A DNA stretch of 64,000 bases, taken from positions 20,530 to 84,529 of the forward strand of contig CAIJNI010000066.1 in assembly GCA_903821995.1 (NCBI GenBank), in the 5' to 3' direction. Origin of the DNA: an uncultured beta proteobacterium (GTDB lineage Bacteria > Pseudomonadota > Gammaproteobacteria > Burkholderiales > Burkholderiaceae). A program made the translations under genes and the position numbers. Shown piece by piece: positions 51,923 through 63,965 of this stretch; position 1 is the stretch's first letter, and each line of letters opens with the position of its first letter. A model generated the notes under the pieces. The model worked only from the letters and a program-made list of their open reading frames with translations. It was not told the DNA's origin and searched no databases.

Positions 51923-53731
51923 ATGAAACACATTCGAAATTTTTCCATTATTGCCCATATTGATCATGGGAAATCGACTCTGGCTGACCGTATTATTCAG
52001 TTATGTGGTGGTTTAACAGAGCGAGAAATGGAAGCGCAAGTCCTTGATTCTATGGATATAGAAAAAGAGCGCGGCATTACAATTAAAGCGCAAACAGCGG
52101 CTTTAAGTTACAAAGCACGAGACGGACAAATTTATAACCTCAATCTGATTGACACACCGGGACACGTGGATTTTTCATATGAAGTCAGTCGTTCCTTGTC
52201 AGCCTGTGAAGGTGCTTTACTGGTAGTTGATGCTAGTCAGGGGGTTGAAGCCCAAACGGTAGCCAACTGTTATACCGCTTTAGATTTAGGGGTAGAAGTC
52301 GTTCCCGTGCTTAATAAGATTGATTTACCTCAGGCCGATCCTGACAAAGCAAAGCAAGAAATTGAAGATGTCATTGGTATCGATGCAACTGATGCGGTCA
52401 CTTGTTCTGCTAAAACGGGCCTAGGCGTGGAAGATGTTTTAGAGCGTTTAATTACTTCTGTACCAGCTCCTGAAGGGGATCCAAAGTCACCACTCCAAGC
52501 ATTACTGGTTGATTCTTGGTTTGATAACTATGTTGGTGTGGTGATGCTTGTGCGTGTTAAAAATGGCACTCTCAAGCCCAAAGATAAAATATTACTCATG
52601 GCCAATGGTTCTACGCATTTAGTAGAGCATGTGGGTGTCTTCACACCCAAATCATTAGACCGACCTGAGCTTAGTGCTGGGCAAGTAGGTTTTATCATTG
52701 CTGGGATTAAAGAGTTAAAGGCAGCAAAAGTTGGGGATACCATTACTCATGCTCCTAGTCAGCAAGGAAGACCTTCTGCAACCGAGCCTTTGCCAGGCTT
52801 TAAAGAGGTTCAACCCCAAGTGTTTGCGGGCTTATATCCAGTTGAATCTAATCAATATGAGGCCTTACGGGAGTCCTTAGAAAAACTTAAGCTCAATGAT
52901 GCTGCACTCATGTATGAACCTGAGGTTTCACAAGCATTAGGCTTTGGATTTCGGTGCGGATTTTTAGGTCTTTTGCACATGGAAATCGTTCAAGAGCGCC
53001 TTGAGCGCGAGTTTGATATGGACTTGATTACAACCGCACCGACGGTTGTTTATAAAGTAGAGCAGAGCGATGGTACGGTCCTGACGGTTGATAATCCATC
53101 AAAGATGCCAGAGCCCAGTAAAATTGCAAGTATCTTAGAGCCGATTGTGACAGTTAATTTATATATGCCGCAGGATTATGTTGGTTCAGTGATTACATTA
53201 TGTACAGGTAAGCGAGGGGTTCAACTCAACATGCAGTATTTAGGTCGTCAGGTTCAGTTGACTTATGAGCTTCCCATGGCAGAAATTGTGATGGACTTTT
53301 TTGATCGTCTCAAGTCGATCTCTAAAGGATATGCGTCGATGGACTATGAGTTCAAAGAGTACCGGCCTGCAGACGTTGTAAAGGTAGATATTTTAATTAA
53401 TGGCGACAAAGTGGATGCCTTATCGATTATTGTTCACCGAAGTAATAGTCAATATCGTGGACGAGAAGTTGTCGCTAAAATGCGTGAGATTATTCCACGG
53501 CAGATGTTTGATGTAGCAATACAAGCAGCAATTGGGAGTGGCATTATTGCGCGTGAAAACGTTAAGGCTCTTAGAAAAAATGTGCTTGCAAAATGTTATG
53601 GCGGAGATATTTCACGAAAACGGAAGTTATTAGAGAAACAGAAAGCGGGTAAAAAGAGAATGAAGCAAGTAGGCAATGTTGAAATTCCTCAAGAAGCATT
53701 TTTAGCAATTCTTCAGGTGGAGGACAAATGA
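51923..53731 (+). CDS. lepA: Elongation factor 4
   Basis: [65 protein letters not shown]. Confidence 0.98.
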   Translation: MKHIRNFSIIAHIDHGKSTLADRIIQLCGGLTEREMEAQVLDSMDIEKERGITIKAQTAALSYKARDGQIYNLNLIDTPGHVDFSYEVSRSLSACEGALLVVDASQGVEAQTVANCYTALDLGVEVVPVLNKIDLPQADPDKAKQEIEDVIGIDATDAVTCSAKTGLGVEDVLERLITSVPAPEGDPKSPLQALLVDSWFDNYVGVVMLVRVKNGTLKPKDKILLMANGSTHLVEHVGVFTPKSLDRPELSAGQVGFIIAGIKELKAAKVGDTITHAPSQQGRPSATEPLPGFKEVQPQVFAGLYPVESNQYEALRESLEKLKLNDAALMYEPEVSQALGFGFRCGFLGLLHMEIVQERLEREFDMDLITTAPTVVYKVEQSDGTVLTVDNPSKMPEPSKIASILEPIVTVNLYMPQDYVGSVITLCTGKRGVQLNMQYLGRQVQLTYELPMAEIVMDFFDRLKSISKGYASMDYEFKEYRPADVVKVDILINGDKVDALSIIVHRSNSQYRGREVVAKMREIIPRQMFDVAIQAAIGSGIIARENVKALRKNVLAKCYGGDISRKRKLLEKQKAGKKRMKQVGNVEIPQEAFLAILQVEDK

Positions 53732-54579
53732 GTACTTGGGCTTTGATTGGGCAACAGTTTGCCAAAATTCTCCTTATTTTATTTATTGTTACTGGCATTA
53801 TGTGGGTTATCGATAAGAAATATTTTGCAAAGCAGCGACAAGCTGCTGGTATTACTAAAAAATCGATTTGGTTAGAATTTACGGCTGATCTTTTTCCTGT
53901 GATTGCATTTATTTTTGTGATGCGTTCATTTCTTTTTGAACCTTTTAAAATTCCTTCAGGATCAATGATTCCAACCTTGCAGATTGGTGATTTTATTCTG
54001 GTCAATAAATTTGCTTATGGGATAAGGTTTCCAGTTTTTAATAAAAAGCTTGTTGAGATTGGAACCCCACAGCGTGGTGATGTCGTAGTATTTCGATATC
54101 CGCGGGATGAGTCGGTTGATTACATCAAACGTGTGGTTGGTGTGCCAGGAGATTTAATTGAGTACAAAAATAAACGATTGACGATTAATGGTTTGCCATT
54201 TAGCTATGAGCAAATTGCATTAATTCCCGAAACGGGAAAAGAGTCACAACCTAGTTATATGCAGAATCTTGCACCTATCCATCTAAATGAAAGTTATCCA
54301 AAGAGTTTAGGTGGCGTCACACACACCATTGAGAATGATCCTTCACGTCCTTCGGGGATTATTCCAGAGTCTTTCCCGATGTCTGAAAATTGTAGTTATA
54401 ACTTCTTAGGATTTACCTGCAAGGTGCCCGAAGGAAAATATTTCATGATGGGCGATAACCGTGATAACAGTCTTGACTCAAGATACTGGGGCTTTGTTCC
54501 TGATAATAATTTAGTTGGAAAAGCTATTTATGTTTGGATGAATCTAAGTGATTTAGGCCGCATTGGTGGTTTTAAATAA
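53728..54579 (+). CDS. lepB: Signal peptidase I
   Basis: [57 protein letters not shown]. Confidence 0.97.
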   Translation: MSTWALIGQQFAKILLILFIVTGIMWVIDKKYFAKQRQAAGITKKSIWLEFTADLFPVIAFIFVMRSFLFEPFKIPSGSMIPTLQIGDFILVNKFAYGIRFPVFNKKLVEIGTPQRGDVVVFRYPRDESVDYIKRVVGVPGDLIEYKNKRLTINGLPFSYEQIALIPETGKESQPSYMQNLAPIHLNESYPKSLGGVTHTIENDPSRPSGIIPESFPMSENCSYNFLGFTCKVPEGKYFMMGDNRDNSLDSRYWGFVPDNNLVGKAIYVWMNLSDLGRIGGFK

Positions 54580-54595
54580 TACGGAATTTTAGTTT

Positions 54596-55393
54596 ATGAA
54601 TGCTCGAATAACGATTGATACAACTTTGCTGCAAGAGCGGTTGGGATATCGTTTTCAAAAAAACGAGCTTCTGATGCAGGCTTTAACGCACCGTAGTCAT
54701 GGTAAGAAAAATAATGAGCGCCTTGAGTTTTTGGGTGACTCTATTTTAAATTGTATCGTTGCTGAAATTCTTTTTGAAAAGTTTAATCACTTAGATGAAG
54801 GTGATTTATCTCGGGTACGCGCCAACCTAGTCAAGCAACAAGCTTTATATGAAATCGCTCAAAGTTTATCCTTGTCTGACTATTTAAGACTGGGTGAAGG
54901 TGAATTGAAGAGTGGCGGTTTTAGACGTCCTTCTATTTTGGCAGATACATTAGAAGCATTGATTGCTGCCATTTTTATAGAATCAGGATTTCTATCAGTC
55001 AGAAGTGTACTGCGTAAGTTATATTCACAAATTCTAGAAAACGTTGATCCCAAGACGCTGGGTAAAGACGACAAAACTTTATTACAAGAATATCTTCAGG
55101 GTCACCAATTACCCTTACCTATTTATAACGTGACAGCCACGACGGGTGTTGCACATAATCAACAGTTTGAAGTGGAGTGCACAGTCCCTAGTTTAAATAT
55201 TAAAGTCTCAGGTACTGGGGCGAGTCGAAGAGCTGGGGAGCAATCTGCCGCAAAGCAAGCTTTGATTGCTGCACAAAAAGCGTTGCCACAAACTGAAGGA
55301 AAACTGAGTAAAAAATCAACAGCTCGCAAGAAAAAAAGCGCGCTTGAGCCCAGTGCGGGCGATGAGCAACTTAATCTCACCTTAAAGGCTTAA
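54596..55393 (+). CDS. rnc: Ribonuclease III
   Basis: [35 protein letters not shown]; ds[28 protein letters not shown]. Confidence 0.97.
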   Translation: MNARITIDTTLLQERLGYRFQKNELLMQALTHRSHGKKNNERLEFLGDSILNCIVAEILFEKFNHLDEGDLSRVRANLVKQQALYEIAQSLSLSDYLRLGEGELKSGGFRRPSILADTLEALIAAIFIESGFLSVRSVLRKLYSQILENVDPKTLGKDDKTLLQEYLQGHQLPLPIYNVTATTGVAHNQQFEVECTVPSLNIKVSGTGASRRAGEQSAAKQALIAAQKALPQTEGKLSKKSTARKKKSALEPSAGDEQLNLTLKA

Positions 55394-55394
55394 C

Positions 55395-56300
55395 ATGAAC
55401 TATCGATGTGGTTCGATTGCCTTAGTTGGACGGCCAAATGTGGGTAAATCAACCTTACTCAATGCACTAGTGGGGCAAAAAATAAGTATTACCTCACGTA
55501 AGGCACAAACAACGCGCCACCGTATTGCTGGAATTAATACGACAGATGCTGCGCAATTTATTTTTTTAGATACTCCGGGGTTTCAGACCCAGTTTGTGAG
55601 TACCTTGAATAAATCATTAAACCGAACTGTCACTAACACCTTGGGTGACGTCGATGTGATATGTCTTGTGATTGAAGCGGGAAATTTTTCCGCTCCAGAT
55701 GCACAAGTATTAGAAATGCTAAAGGGTGATATCCCGGTTATTTTAGTTGCAAACAAGTTAGATAGTTTTGCTCAGGGGAGTGACTCTCCTGCCGATAGAG
55801 ATTATCGCTTACTCGAATTTTTGAGAGATATGGCGCATAAATTTGAGTTTGCTGAAATTGTTCCTATGACAGCTAAACATCCAGATGATGTTAAACGTTT
55901 GATGGTGACGATCGAAGGCTACTTACCAGAGCGTCCTGCGATATATGACGCCGACACATTGACAGATCGAAGTGAGCGTTTTTTAGCGGCAGAAATATTA
56001 CGTGAAAAGGTATTTCGTCACACAGGTGCTGAATTACCATATGCAAGTAGTGTTGTTATAGATCAATTCTCTATGGACGGTAAGATGCGCAGAATTGCTG
56101 CCACAATCTTAGTCGATAGAGATAGCCATAAACCGATGGTGATTGGTGAGAAAGGTGAGCGCTTAAAAAGAATTTCGACAGAGGCACGCATTGATATGGA
56201 AAGACTATTTGACGGTAAGGTGTTTTTAGAAACTTGGGTTAAGGTCAAGCGTGGTTGGGCAGATGATCAAGCGGCATTGCGAGAGCAGGGCTTGGAGTAA
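55395..56300 (+). CDS. era: GTPase Era
   Basis: [42 protein letters not shown] domain [23 protein letters not shown]. Confidence 0.97.
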   Translation: MNYRCGSIALVGRPNVGKSTLLNALVGQKISITSRKAQTTRHRIAGINTTDAAQFIFLDTPGFQTQFVSTLNKSLNRTVTNTLGDVDVICLVIEAGNFSAPDAQVLEMLKGDIPVILVANKLDSFAQGSDSPADRDYRLLEFLRDMAHKFEFAEIVPMTAKHPDDVKRLMVTIEGYLPERPAIYDADTLTDRSERFLAAEILREKVFRHTGAELPYASSVVIDQFSMDGKMRRIAATILVDRDSHKPMVIGEKGERLKRISTEARIDMERLFDGKVFLETWVKVKRGWADDQAALREQGLE

Positions 56301-56303
56301 GCC

Positions 56304-57020
56304 ATGCGTGTGGCAAATGAACCTGCCTTTGTACTGCATTCAATTCCATACAAAGAAACTAGCCTGATTCTCGATGTATTCACTAGAGATTATGGGCGGG
56401 TTGCACTTATTGCTAAAGGAGCAAAGCGTCCTAATTCAGCCCTAAGGCCTGTTCTACAATGTTTTCAGCCGCTGCTTGTGCATTGGACGGGTCGCACAGA
56501 ACTAATGACCCTGACTAAGTCAGAATGGGTTGGTGGGACCGTACCATTAGTGGGGGATGCTCTACTATGTGGGTTTTATATGAATGAGTTGATCGTTAAA
56601 TTTTTAGCTAAAGAAGACGCTCATGAATCCTTATTTGACTACTATGACGAAACAATTTATCAATTGTCTCTAGAAAAAGGCTCATTTGAGAAAATTTTAA
56701 GGCCTTTTGAAGTTAGGCTTCTTCAAGAGTCAGGATACTGTGCACCCTTAGATGTCTGTCAAGAAAGTCATGGTCGAGTTCTCTCTGACCAGGAATATGT
56801 CTATCAACCGGAGAAGGGTGTTCGACCTAAGCAAGATGGCGATCCCGCCCATTGGCCAATTCTTAAGGGACAATACTTGCAAGATCTTGCAAACGGAAGT
56901 TTTGATGACCCACAAACCCTGAGTATGAGTAAACTATTGATGCGGTTTTTACTTAGCATACACTTACAAGATCAGGTGATGACGACGCGACAAATATTGA
57001 TTGATTTAAAGAAAATATAG
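56304..57020 (+). CDS. recO: DNA repair protein RecO
   Basis: AFVLHSIPYKETSLILDVFTRDYGRVALIAKGAKRPNSALR; between era and pdxJ. Confidence 0.95.
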   Translation: MRVANEPAFVLHSIPYKETSLILDVFTRDYGRVALIAKGAKRPNSALRPVLQCFQPLLVHWTGRTELMTLTKSEWVGGTVPLVGDALLCGFYMNELIVKFLAKEDAHESLFDYYDETIYQLSLEKGSFEKILRPFEVRLLQESGYCAPLDVCQESHGRVLSDQEYVYQPEKGVRPKQDGDPAHWPILKGQYLQDLANGSFDDPQTLSMSKLLMRFLLSIHLQDQVMTTRQILIDLKKI

Positions 57021-57026
57021 ACTCTT

Positions 57027-57788
57027 ATGAATACGGCCCATCAACAAGATCTTTTACGCCTTGATTTAGGTGTGAATATTGATCACGTGGCTACTTTGCG
57101 AAATGTCAGGGGTACCTCTTACCCAGATCCGATTAAGGCAGCTTTAGAAGCTGAGGATGCTGGTGCAGACTTAATTACTCTGCACTTAAGAGAAGATCGT
57201 AGGCATATTAAAGATCAAGACTTATATCTACTTAGGCCGCAACTCAAAACAAGAATGAACCTTGAATGTGCCATTACTGATGAAATGATTCGTATTGCTT
57301 GCGATGTGAAGCCTCATGACGTATGTCTTGTCCCTGAAAAACGTCAGGAATTAACGACTGAGGGTGGCCTAGATGTTCAGGGGCAGTATGCGCAAGTTGA
57401 GTTATCGGTTAAAACATTGCATGACGCGGGAATTACCGTATCTTTGTTTATTGATCCTGATTTTCAGGTTCTTGATTTAGCTGCTAAATTGGGCGTTAAA
57501 GTGGTGGAGCTTCATACTGGAAGATACGCAGATACTCAGGGGAGTGCTCAGATATTAGAGCTCGCGCGGATTGTAAGCGCTGCAAAATACGGGGCATCCC
57601 TCGGTTTGAAAATCAATGCGGGGCATGGACTTAATGAGAGTAATGTGACTCCAATTGCTCAGATTAATGATATATCCGAACTCAATATTGGTCATGCTTT
57701 GGTTGCACAAGCAGTCTTTAAAGGTTGGCGTAATGCCATTCAAGATATGAGGACCTTGATGAACTGTGCGCGCCTTCAAAAAGTTTAA
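57027..57788 (+). CDS. pdxJ: Pyridoxine 5'-phosphate synthase
   Basis: [48 protein letters not shown]. Confidence 0.97.
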   Translation: MNTAHQQDLLRLDLGVNIDHVATLRNVRGTSYPDPIKAALEAEDAGADLITLHLREDRRHIKDQDLYLLRPQLKTRMNLECAITDEMIRIACDVKPHDVCLVPEKRQELTTEGGLDVQGQYAQVELSVKTLHDAGITVSLFIDPDFQVLDLAAKLGVKVVELHTGRYADTQGSAQILELARIVSAAKYGASLGLKINAGHGLNESNVTPIAQINDISELNIGHALVAQAVFKGWRNAIQDMRTLMNCARLQKV

Positions 57789-57797
57789 AGGTAGAAA

Positions 57798-58220
57798 ATG
57801 CTCATTGGAATAGGGAATGACTTACTTGCGATACATAGGATGAAAGCAACCTATGAACGAACGGATGGGCGGATTGCACATCGAATTTTAGGCCCTGAAG
57901 AATTAGTTGTTTTTGAATCTCGACTCGCTAGAAATTCTTCTCGAGGGATGGCTTACTTAAGTACGCGCTTTGCTGCCAAAGAGGCATTCTCAAAAGCAAT
58001 AGGACTTGGAATGAGAATGCCAATGTATTGGCGGGGTGTAGAAATTCTCAATCATTTAAGTGGTGAGCCTTATCTTAAATATCATGAACCTTTACTCAGT
58101 TGGATGCAAAAGAAGGCCTGGTCTGGAAAGGTAACACTTACGGATGAGCAAGAAATGGTGAGTGCTTGTGTCATTGTGACGCAGATAGGAAATGGGCTAA
58201 ATGAATTAAGTGGGTTCTAG
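57798..58220 (+). CDS. acpS: Holo-ACP synthase
   Basis: IGIGNDLLAIHRM; YLSTRFAAKEAFSKAIG. Confidence 0.94.
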   Translation: MLIGIGNDLLAIHRMKATYERTDGRIAHRILGPEELVVFESRLARNSSRGMAYLSTRFAAKEAFSKAIGLGMRMPMYWRGVEILNHLSGEPYLKYHEPLLSWMQKKAWSGKVTLTDEQEMVSACVIVTQIGNGLNELSGF

Positions 58221-58271
58221 TTTCATATTAATTTATTAGAATCAAAGTTATTTAATGGATAGAAAGTTTTT

Positions 58272-59363
58272 ATGAGAAGAAAAAACTACTTGCCAGGACC
58301 TGTAGTTCTTGATGTTACAGGCCTTGTTCTAGATGAAGAGGATAAAAAACGAATTGCTCATCCATTAACAGGAGGAGTTATTCTGTTTAGTAGAAACTTT
58401 CAAGATCGCGCACAACTCACAGCGCTCACATCAGCCATTAAGGATGTTAGAGAAGATGTTCTGATTTGTATTGATCATGAAGGTGGTCGAGTTCAGCGGT
58501 GTAAAACGGATGGGTTTACTCATTTGCCAGCAATGCAGCGTCTAGGACTCATTTGGATGGGTAAACAGTTGCCGGCTGATAAATATTCTCCTGCAGATAA
58601 AGCTCTGATGGCTATGAAGGCAGCAACAGCTGTTGGATATGTTCTTGCAAGTGAGCTTCGCACCTGCGGCGTTGACTTTAGTTTTACTCCAGTCTTAGAT
58701 TTAGATTATGGCCACAGTGATGTGATTGGCAATCGGGCTTTTTCGCATGAAAATGCAATTACGACAGTGCTAGCAAAGAGCTTAAACCATGGGTTACTCC
58801 AAGCGGGTATGAGGAATTGTGGCAAGCATTTCCCAGGGCATGGCTGGGCAGCAGCAGACTCTCACGTGGCTTTGCCAGTAGATGATAGGTCGTTAGAAGC
58901 GATCTTAAAAAATGATGCTAAACCTTATAGAGATTTAGGGATGTCACTTGATTCTGTAATGCCTGCGCATGTGGTTTATTCCCAGGTTGATAAGTTTCCG
59001 GCGGGGTTTTCTAAGGTATGGTTGCAAGATATCTTAAGAAGACAGTTGGAATTTACGGGGGTTATTTTTAGTGACGATTTATCGATGGCTGGAGCAACAG
59101 CTTTTGGAGATGTTGTTAAGGGGGCAAACCTAGCGCTTCGGGCGGGTTGTGATGCTATTCTTATTTGTAATCGTCCTGATCTTGCCGATCAGTTACTCGA
59201 AAAATTACAAATCAATCAGAAGGCTTTTAGTGTTTCACAGGAAAGATTAAAAAGACTATTCCCGCAGGGTAATCCTCTTAGTTGGAAAGAATTGCAAATG
59301 GAGGCGCAGTATAGTGAAGCCAAAATGCTTTTGCAGAATATGGGACTCATCTCAATCGATTAA
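58272..59363 (+). CDS. nagZ: Beta-N-acetylhexosaminidase
   Basis: GPVVLDVTGLVLDEEDKKRIAHPLTGGVILFSRNF; CIDHEGGRVQR; CGKHFPGHGWAAADSHVALP; GVIFSDDLSMAGA. Confidence 0.96.
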   Translation: MRRKNYLPGPVVLDVTGLVLDEEDKKRIAHPLTGGVILFSRNFQDRAQLTALTSAIKDVREDVLICIDHEGGRVQRCKTDGFTHLPAMQRLGLIWMGKQLPADKYSPADKALMAMKAATAVGYVLASELRTCGVDFSFTPVLDLDYGHSDVIGNRAFSHENAITTVLAKSLNHGLLQAGMRNCGKHFPGHGWAAADSHVALPVDDRSLEAILKNDAKPYRDLGMSLDSVMPAHVVYSQVDKFPAGFSKVWLQDILRRQLEFTGVIFSDDLSMAGATAFGDVVKGANLALRAGCDAILICNRPDLADQLLEKLQINQKAFSVSQERLKRLFPQGNPLSWKELQMEAQYSEAKMLLQNMGLISID

Positions 59364-59393
59364 CCCTTTACGGGATCAATAACTAGTTAATGA

Positions 59394-59436
59394 ATAAAAA
59401 AATCTATCGATGACTTGGCCTCTTTGCCAAGTCATG
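59394..59436 (-). terminator. Putative efp terminator in the convergent nagZ/efp gap
   Basis: 10-bp perfect stem atgacttggc-ctcttt-gccaagtcat; A tract (T tract on - strand) about 7 nt beyond the stem. Confidence 0.5.
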
Positions 59437-59453
59437 ATGAGAGATATTAAAGC

Positions 59454-60014
59454 TTAGTTAGCGCGACTGCGGTATTCGCCGGTGCGTGTATCAATTTCAA
59501 TTTTGTCACCGGTGTCACAAAATAATGGAACTTGGATTTCGTAACCCGTTTCGAGGCGGCCAATTTTCATCACTTTACCTGAGCTTGTATCCCCTTTAAC
59601 TGCTGGTTCTGTGTATTCGATTTGGCGAACAATAATCGTTGGTAGTTCAACAGAAAGTGCTTTGCCTTCATAAAAGACAACTTCAACGACCATACCATCT
59701 TGAAGATAGTTAAGAGCATCTCCCATATTCTCTTTTTCAACTTCATACTGATTAAAATCGGCGTCCATAAACGCATACATTGGATCAGCAAAGTAAGAGT
59801 AGGTGCATTCTTTTTTCTCCAGGACGACGATATCAAACTTATCATCCGCTTTATAAATTCCTTCGTTAGGGGCGTCAGTCAATAAATTTTTAAACTTCAT
59901 TTTGACGACAGCAGAGTTACGGCCTGAGCGGTTATATTCCGCACGTTGTACAACCATTGGTTCGTTATTAATCATAACGACGTTGCCAACACGAACTTCT
60001 TGAGCTACTTTCAT
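59454..60014 (-). CDS. efp: Elongation factor P (Arg32 type)
   Basis: [32 protein letters not shown]; Arg at residue 32 at the loop tip; adjacent earP. Confidence 0.97.
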   Translation of the reverse strand: MKVAQEVRVGNVVMINNEPMVVQRAEYNRSGRNSAVVKMKFKNLLTDAPNEGIYKADDKFDIVVLEKKECTYSYFADPMYAFMDADFNQYEVEKENMGDALNYLQDGMVVEVVFYEGKALSVELPTIIVRQIEYTEPAVKGDTSSGKVMKIGRLETGYEIQVPLFCDTGDKIEIDTRTGEYRSRAN

Positions 60015-60047
60015 GGGTATTATTCCTGAAACGATAAAAAGAAGATT

Positions 60048-61175
60048 TTAACTTGTTTTTTGTTGTTCTTGAATGAACTCGAGTAGTTCTGTTACTAAAT
60101 CACCATTTTTATGAAGAATTTTGAGAAAATTGAGCCACTCTTGAGCGTGGGTTGTCATTTCATCTAAATTCTTCCACCACAAGGAGATTTTCTCCCCATG
60201 CATCGCATTTTGAACTGCACCTGTGACGCTATGGCTACTATTGGCGGTATAAAGATTTAGAAAGGCGTTGAGTTTATCAATGTGTACAAGATCTTCTTGG
60301 GGGTAGATATGCCAAATGAATGGTTTTCCAGCCCACTGCGCTCTTACAAAAGAATCCTCACCTCTAACAACGTTTAAGTCACTTTGGGCTAATAGCCAAT
60401 CAAAATCATTTTGAGATACAAAAGGAAGATTGATGTACTGATGGGCTTCGTTCTTTGATGGGGAGAGTTCTGCCCAATTATGGACTGCTGCTTGAGCTTG
60501 CCCTGAGCAAATGAGTAAATCCAGAGGTTCTTTTAAAGTGTAGAGTCCATCGAGTAATGAAGCGAGTGGTACTTGGTTATAGCTAAAAATCAGTACTCGT
60601 TTAATACCTGGCCGTAAGTTTTGCCAGGCACTTTCTAGAGCTATGGGGATCTTGGGGGAATTGTGCATATGAGTTAAGTCACCCTGAATCAGTTTTCCTG
60701 TTTGCTCTGTAAAGCCGGGGAAAAAGTAGCTCTTCTTAGAAATTCCGTTTTGTGTGGGTAGGGAAGATATTTTATGGTGTGATGCGGTCCAGGGTTCGCT
60801 CGAAAGATACTCTAAGTTGATCACTGGAATATTAGGGTGTTTTGCGATATGTTTTTCGTAGCGTGTGGGTAGAGTGCAACTAAAACAAGCAATAACAGCT
60901 TCTGGAATATCGCTGTTTGAATTTGAAGGCAGATCATCGTCTGAAGGAAGGCATTCCTGCCAGGTCACAATCTCAATGTTTAAGATCTTTGCAATGGCAG
61001 ATGCCTGTCCAGGACCTCCAGATAGATCATCTAGTAACTTCTGTTCATTACAGATAAGTCGAATAAAATAGGGAGATGGTGGATTAGAAAGAGATGCGAT
61101 ACTTTTAACAAGTCGCCAAGCAAAACCTATATCACCGTAGTTATCTACTTTATGACAAAATACATCGATTTTCAT
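60048..61175 (-). CDS. earP: EF-P arginine rhamnosyltransferase
   Basis: [67 protein letters not shown]; adjacent efp. Confidence 0.95.
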   Translation of the reverse strand: MKIDVFCHKVDNYGDIGFAWRLVKSIASLSNPPSPYFIRLICNEQKLLDDLSGGPGQASAIAKILNIEIVTWQECLPSDDDLPSNSNSDIPEAVIACFSCTLPTRYEKHIAKHPNIPVINLEYLSSEPWTASHHKISSLPTQNGISKKSYFFPGFTEQTGKLIQGDLTHMHNSPKIPIALESAWQNLRPGIKRVLIFSYNQVPLASLLDGLYTLKEPLDLLICSGQAQAAVHNWAELSPSKNEAHQYINLPFVSQNDFDWLLAQSDLNVVRGEDSFVRAQWAGKPFIWHIYPQEDLVHIDKLNAFLNLYTANSSHSVTGAVQNAMHGEKISLWWKNLDEMTTHAQEWLNFLKILHKNGDLVTELLEFIQEQQKTS

Positions 61176-63081
61176 GAATCCGACCGCCTTTGAACTTGTA
61201 CAAGAAGAAGTGAAGCAGTTGCCAGGTTTACCTGGTGTATATCGCTTCTTTGATGAGCATGATCATATTCTATACGTTGGTAAGGCTAAAGATCTTAAGA
61301 AGAGAGTAACTAGCTATTTTCAGAAGAATATCGCCTCGCCACGAATTGAGCGGATGGTGACTAAAATCTGCAAGCTTGAAACTACCGTAACCCGAACTGA
61401 GACTGAAGCCTTAATTCTGGAAAACAATCTGATTAAGGCATTAGCACCTCCCTTTAATATTCTTTTTCGGGATGACAAGTCTTATCCCTATCTTATGTTG
61501 ACTGGGCATGCCTTTCCCAGAATATCCTCTTACCGAGGTAAGGTTGATAAGAAGAATACTTACTTTGGTCCCTTCCCCAATTCGTGGGCAGTAAGAAATA
61601 GTGTGCAGATATTACAAAAAGTATTTCAGTTAAGAACCTGTGAGGACACGGTGTATAAGAACCGAAGTCGTCCGTGTTTGCTATATCAAATTCACCGGTG
61701 TAGTGGACCATGTGTGGGTGAAATCAGTCACTCTGAATATGCACAAGATGTCGGTAAAGCTTTGCGTTTCTTACAAGGGGATCATGCATCCGTCATGACA
61801 GAGCTTGAGGAAAAGATGCTTGATTACTCAGAAGACATGGAGTTTGAAAAAGCTGCTGGGGTTCGTGACCGAATATCAGATTTATCGCAAGTCTTGCAAC
61901 AACAATCGATGGATACAGTTGCTGATGGGCAAACTGATATTGATATTTTGGCGATTGCAGAAAAATCAGGTCTGGTCTGTGTTAATTTAGCGATGGTCAG
62001 AGGTGGGCGTCATCTTGGGGACCGCCCTTATTTTCCAAGTGTAGTCAAGGTTGCCGGTACTGCACAAATGGAGTTACAAGAATATTTACTATCATTTATG
62101 GTTCAGCGTTATTTAGATGAAGAGGAAGTATCAATTAATCAGGATGGTGCTACCCAAGGTGCATTAGGTCGAAAAATTGTACCCTCTATTTTTGTCATGA
62201 ATCAATCCTTAGGGGAGGATGGTGAGTTATTTAAAGATTCTCTAGCAGAAAGAGTGGGTAAGAAAGTTCAATTTATAGAACACCCCCAAGGGCAAAGAAG
62301 GCACTGGTTGATGATGGCTCAGGGGAATGCTGAATTGGCGCTCATGAAACGAATTAGTGAGTCTAGCGGCCAACAACAGCGAACGCGTGCACTAGTAGAG
62401 GCATTGGGGCTTGAGATTGACGAATTAGAAAAATTACGTATTGAATGTTTTGACATTAGTCATACATCAGGTGAAGCAACTCAAGCATCTTGTGTTGTGT
62501 TTCAAAATCAGGATATGCAGAGTAAAGAATATCGAAGATTTAATATCAATGATATTACGCCGGGTGATGACTATGCAGCCATGAAGCAAGTTTTACAGAG
62601 AAGGTATGTCAATTTTCAAGAGTTACCTAGTGACAAAGTTCCACAGCTTATTTTGGTGGATGGTGGCAAGGGGCAAGTAGAAATGGCGCGACAGGTCTTT
62701 TCTGAATTAGGAATTGATATTAGTCTTATTGTCGGAGTTGCTAAAGGTGAAGGGCGTAAAGTGGGGTTGGAGACGCTCATTTTTGCTGATGAGCGGCCGC
62801 CATTAGAGTTGGGTATTGATAATTCTGCACTTCTATTGATTGCTCAAATCAGAGATGAAGCTCATCGTTTTGCAATCACTGGAATGAGGGCTAAACGGCA
62901 AAAGACCAGAAATGTCTCAAGACTTGAAGAGATCGAAGGAGTAGGAGCTAAAAGAAGGCAGAAGTTACTGGCACGCTTTGGTGGAATAAGGGGTGTAGCT
63001 GGAGCAACCGTAGAGGAGTTAACTCAGGTTGAGGGGATTTCTGATGCTTTAGCAGAGCAAATCTATAAACAGCTTCATTAA
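61174..63081 (+). CDS. uvrC: Excinuclease ABC subunit C
   Basis: [57 protein letters not shown]-terminal HhH. Confidence 0.97.
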   Translation: MNPTAFELVQEEVKQLPGLPGVYRFFDEHDHILYVGKAKDLKKRVTSYFQKNIASPRIERMVTKICKLETTVTRTETEALILENNLIKALAPPFNILFRDDKSYPYLMLTGHAFPRISSYRGKVDKKNTYFGPFPNSWAVRNSVQILQKVFQLRTCEDTVYKNRSRPCLLYQIHRCSGPCVGEISHSEYAQDVGKALRFLQGDHASVMTELEEKMLDYSEDMEFEKAAGVRDRISDLSQVLQQQSMDTVADGQTDIDILAIAEKSGLVCVNLAMVRGGRHLGDRPYFPSVVKVAGTAQMELQEYLLSFMVQRYLDEEEVSINQDGATQGALGRKIVPSIFVMNQSLGEDGELFKDSLAERVGKKVQFIEHPQGQRRHWLMMAQGNAELALMKRISESSGQQQRTRALVEALGLEIDELEKLRIECFDISHTSGEATQASCVVFQNQDMQSKEYRRFNINDITPGDDYAAMKQVLQRRYVNFQELPSDKVPQLILVDGGKGQVEMARQVFSELGIDISLIVGVAKGEGRKVGLETLIFADERPPLELGIDNSALLLIAQIRDEAHRFAITGMRAKRQKTRNVSRLEEIEGVGAKRRQKLLARFGGIRGVAGATVEELTQVEGISDALAEQIYKQLH

Positions 63082-63154
63082 GTTCTCGCTAAGTTATTAG
63101 TAATTAAAGGGGATTAAAGTCGACCTGCCTCATAACTAGTATTATGCTAATAGT

Positions 63155-63742
63155 ATGTCTATTAAACGAATCCCTTTTAATTTCCCTATTTTCTTAACTT
63201 GGTTGCGAATTGCTGCCATTCCATTGTTGGTGGTGATTTATTATGTGCCAGCAGATATCATGACGCTGCCACAAAAAAACCTGTTGGCAACGATTCTGTT
63301 TATTTCAGCAGCGGTTACAGATTGGTTTGATGGATATTTAGCTAGAAAATGGAGTCAAACTTCGTCTTTTGGGGCCTTTTTAGACCCCGTGGCAGATAAG
63401 TTAATAGTTGCAGCGGCCCTTCTTGTTTTACTCAATTTTGATAGGGTTCCAGTTTGGGTTGCGTTAGTTATTATTGGTCGTGAAATTACGATATCTGCTT
63501 TGCGCGAATGGATGGCACAAATAGGTGCATCTGCAAGTGTAGCGGTGCATTTTCTAGGTAAATTTAAAACGGCGACACAGCTTATTGCAATTAGTTTTTT
63601 ACTCTATGACGATAAGCTATTTGGTGTTATTCCATGCGGAGCTGTTGGTAGGGTACTGATTATGATTGCTACGGCTTTAACTCTTTGGTCTATGTTCTAT
63701 TATTTAAAAAAAGCATGGCCTGTTATTGCTGAAAAATCGTAG
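63155..63742 (+). CDS. pgsA: CDP-diacylglycerol--glycerol-3-phosphate 3-phosphatidyltransferase
   Basis: DWFDGYLARKWSQTSSFGAFLDPVADKLIVAAALL. Confidence 0.96.
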   Translation: MSIKRIPFNFPIFLTWLRIAAIPLLVVIYYVPADIMTLPQKNLLATILFISAAVTDWFDGYLARKWSQTSSFGAFLDPVADKLIVAAALLVLLNFDRVPVWVALVIIGREITISALREWMAQIGASASVAVHFLGKFKTATQLIAISFLLYDDKLFGVIPCGAVGRVLIMIATALTLWSMFYYLKKAWPVIAEKS

Positions 63743-63745
63743 AAA

Positions 63746-63775
63746 TTGGCTTAAATCCAAAATATTTGATAGAAT
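63746..63775 (+). promoter_or_regulatory. Candidate sigma70 promoter for tRNA-Gly
   Basis: TTGGCT - 18 nt - TAGAAT, about 40 nt upstream of tRNA-Gly. Confidence 0.45.
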
Positions 63776-63815
63776 GAACACCTTAGCGAAAAGTTGTAAA
63801 AATTCGTAAGAAAAT

Positions 63816-63891
63816 GCGGGAATAGCTCAGTTGGTAGAGCGCAACCTTGCCAAGGTTGAGGTCGCGAGTTCGAGCCTCGTTTCCCGCTCCA
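63816..63891 (+). tRNA. tRNA-Gly(GCC), encoded CCA
   Basis: gcgggaatagctcagttggtagagcgcaaccttgccaaggttgaggtcgcgagttcgagcctcgtttcccgctcca; full cloverleaf by eye, anticodon gcc. Confidence 0.97.
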
Positions 63892-63901
63892 TATTAATTG
63901 G

Positions 63902-63927
63902 GGGGAGCATGCACTGCTTCCCTTTTT
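63902..63927 (+). terminator. Terminator-like hairpin between tRNA-Gly and tRNA-Cys
   Basis: ggggagca-tgcac-tgcttccc followed by ttttt. Confidence 0.65.
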
Positions 63928-63965
63928 GTTTCATAATGGCAGTGTTTTAATGACTGTCAATTTAG

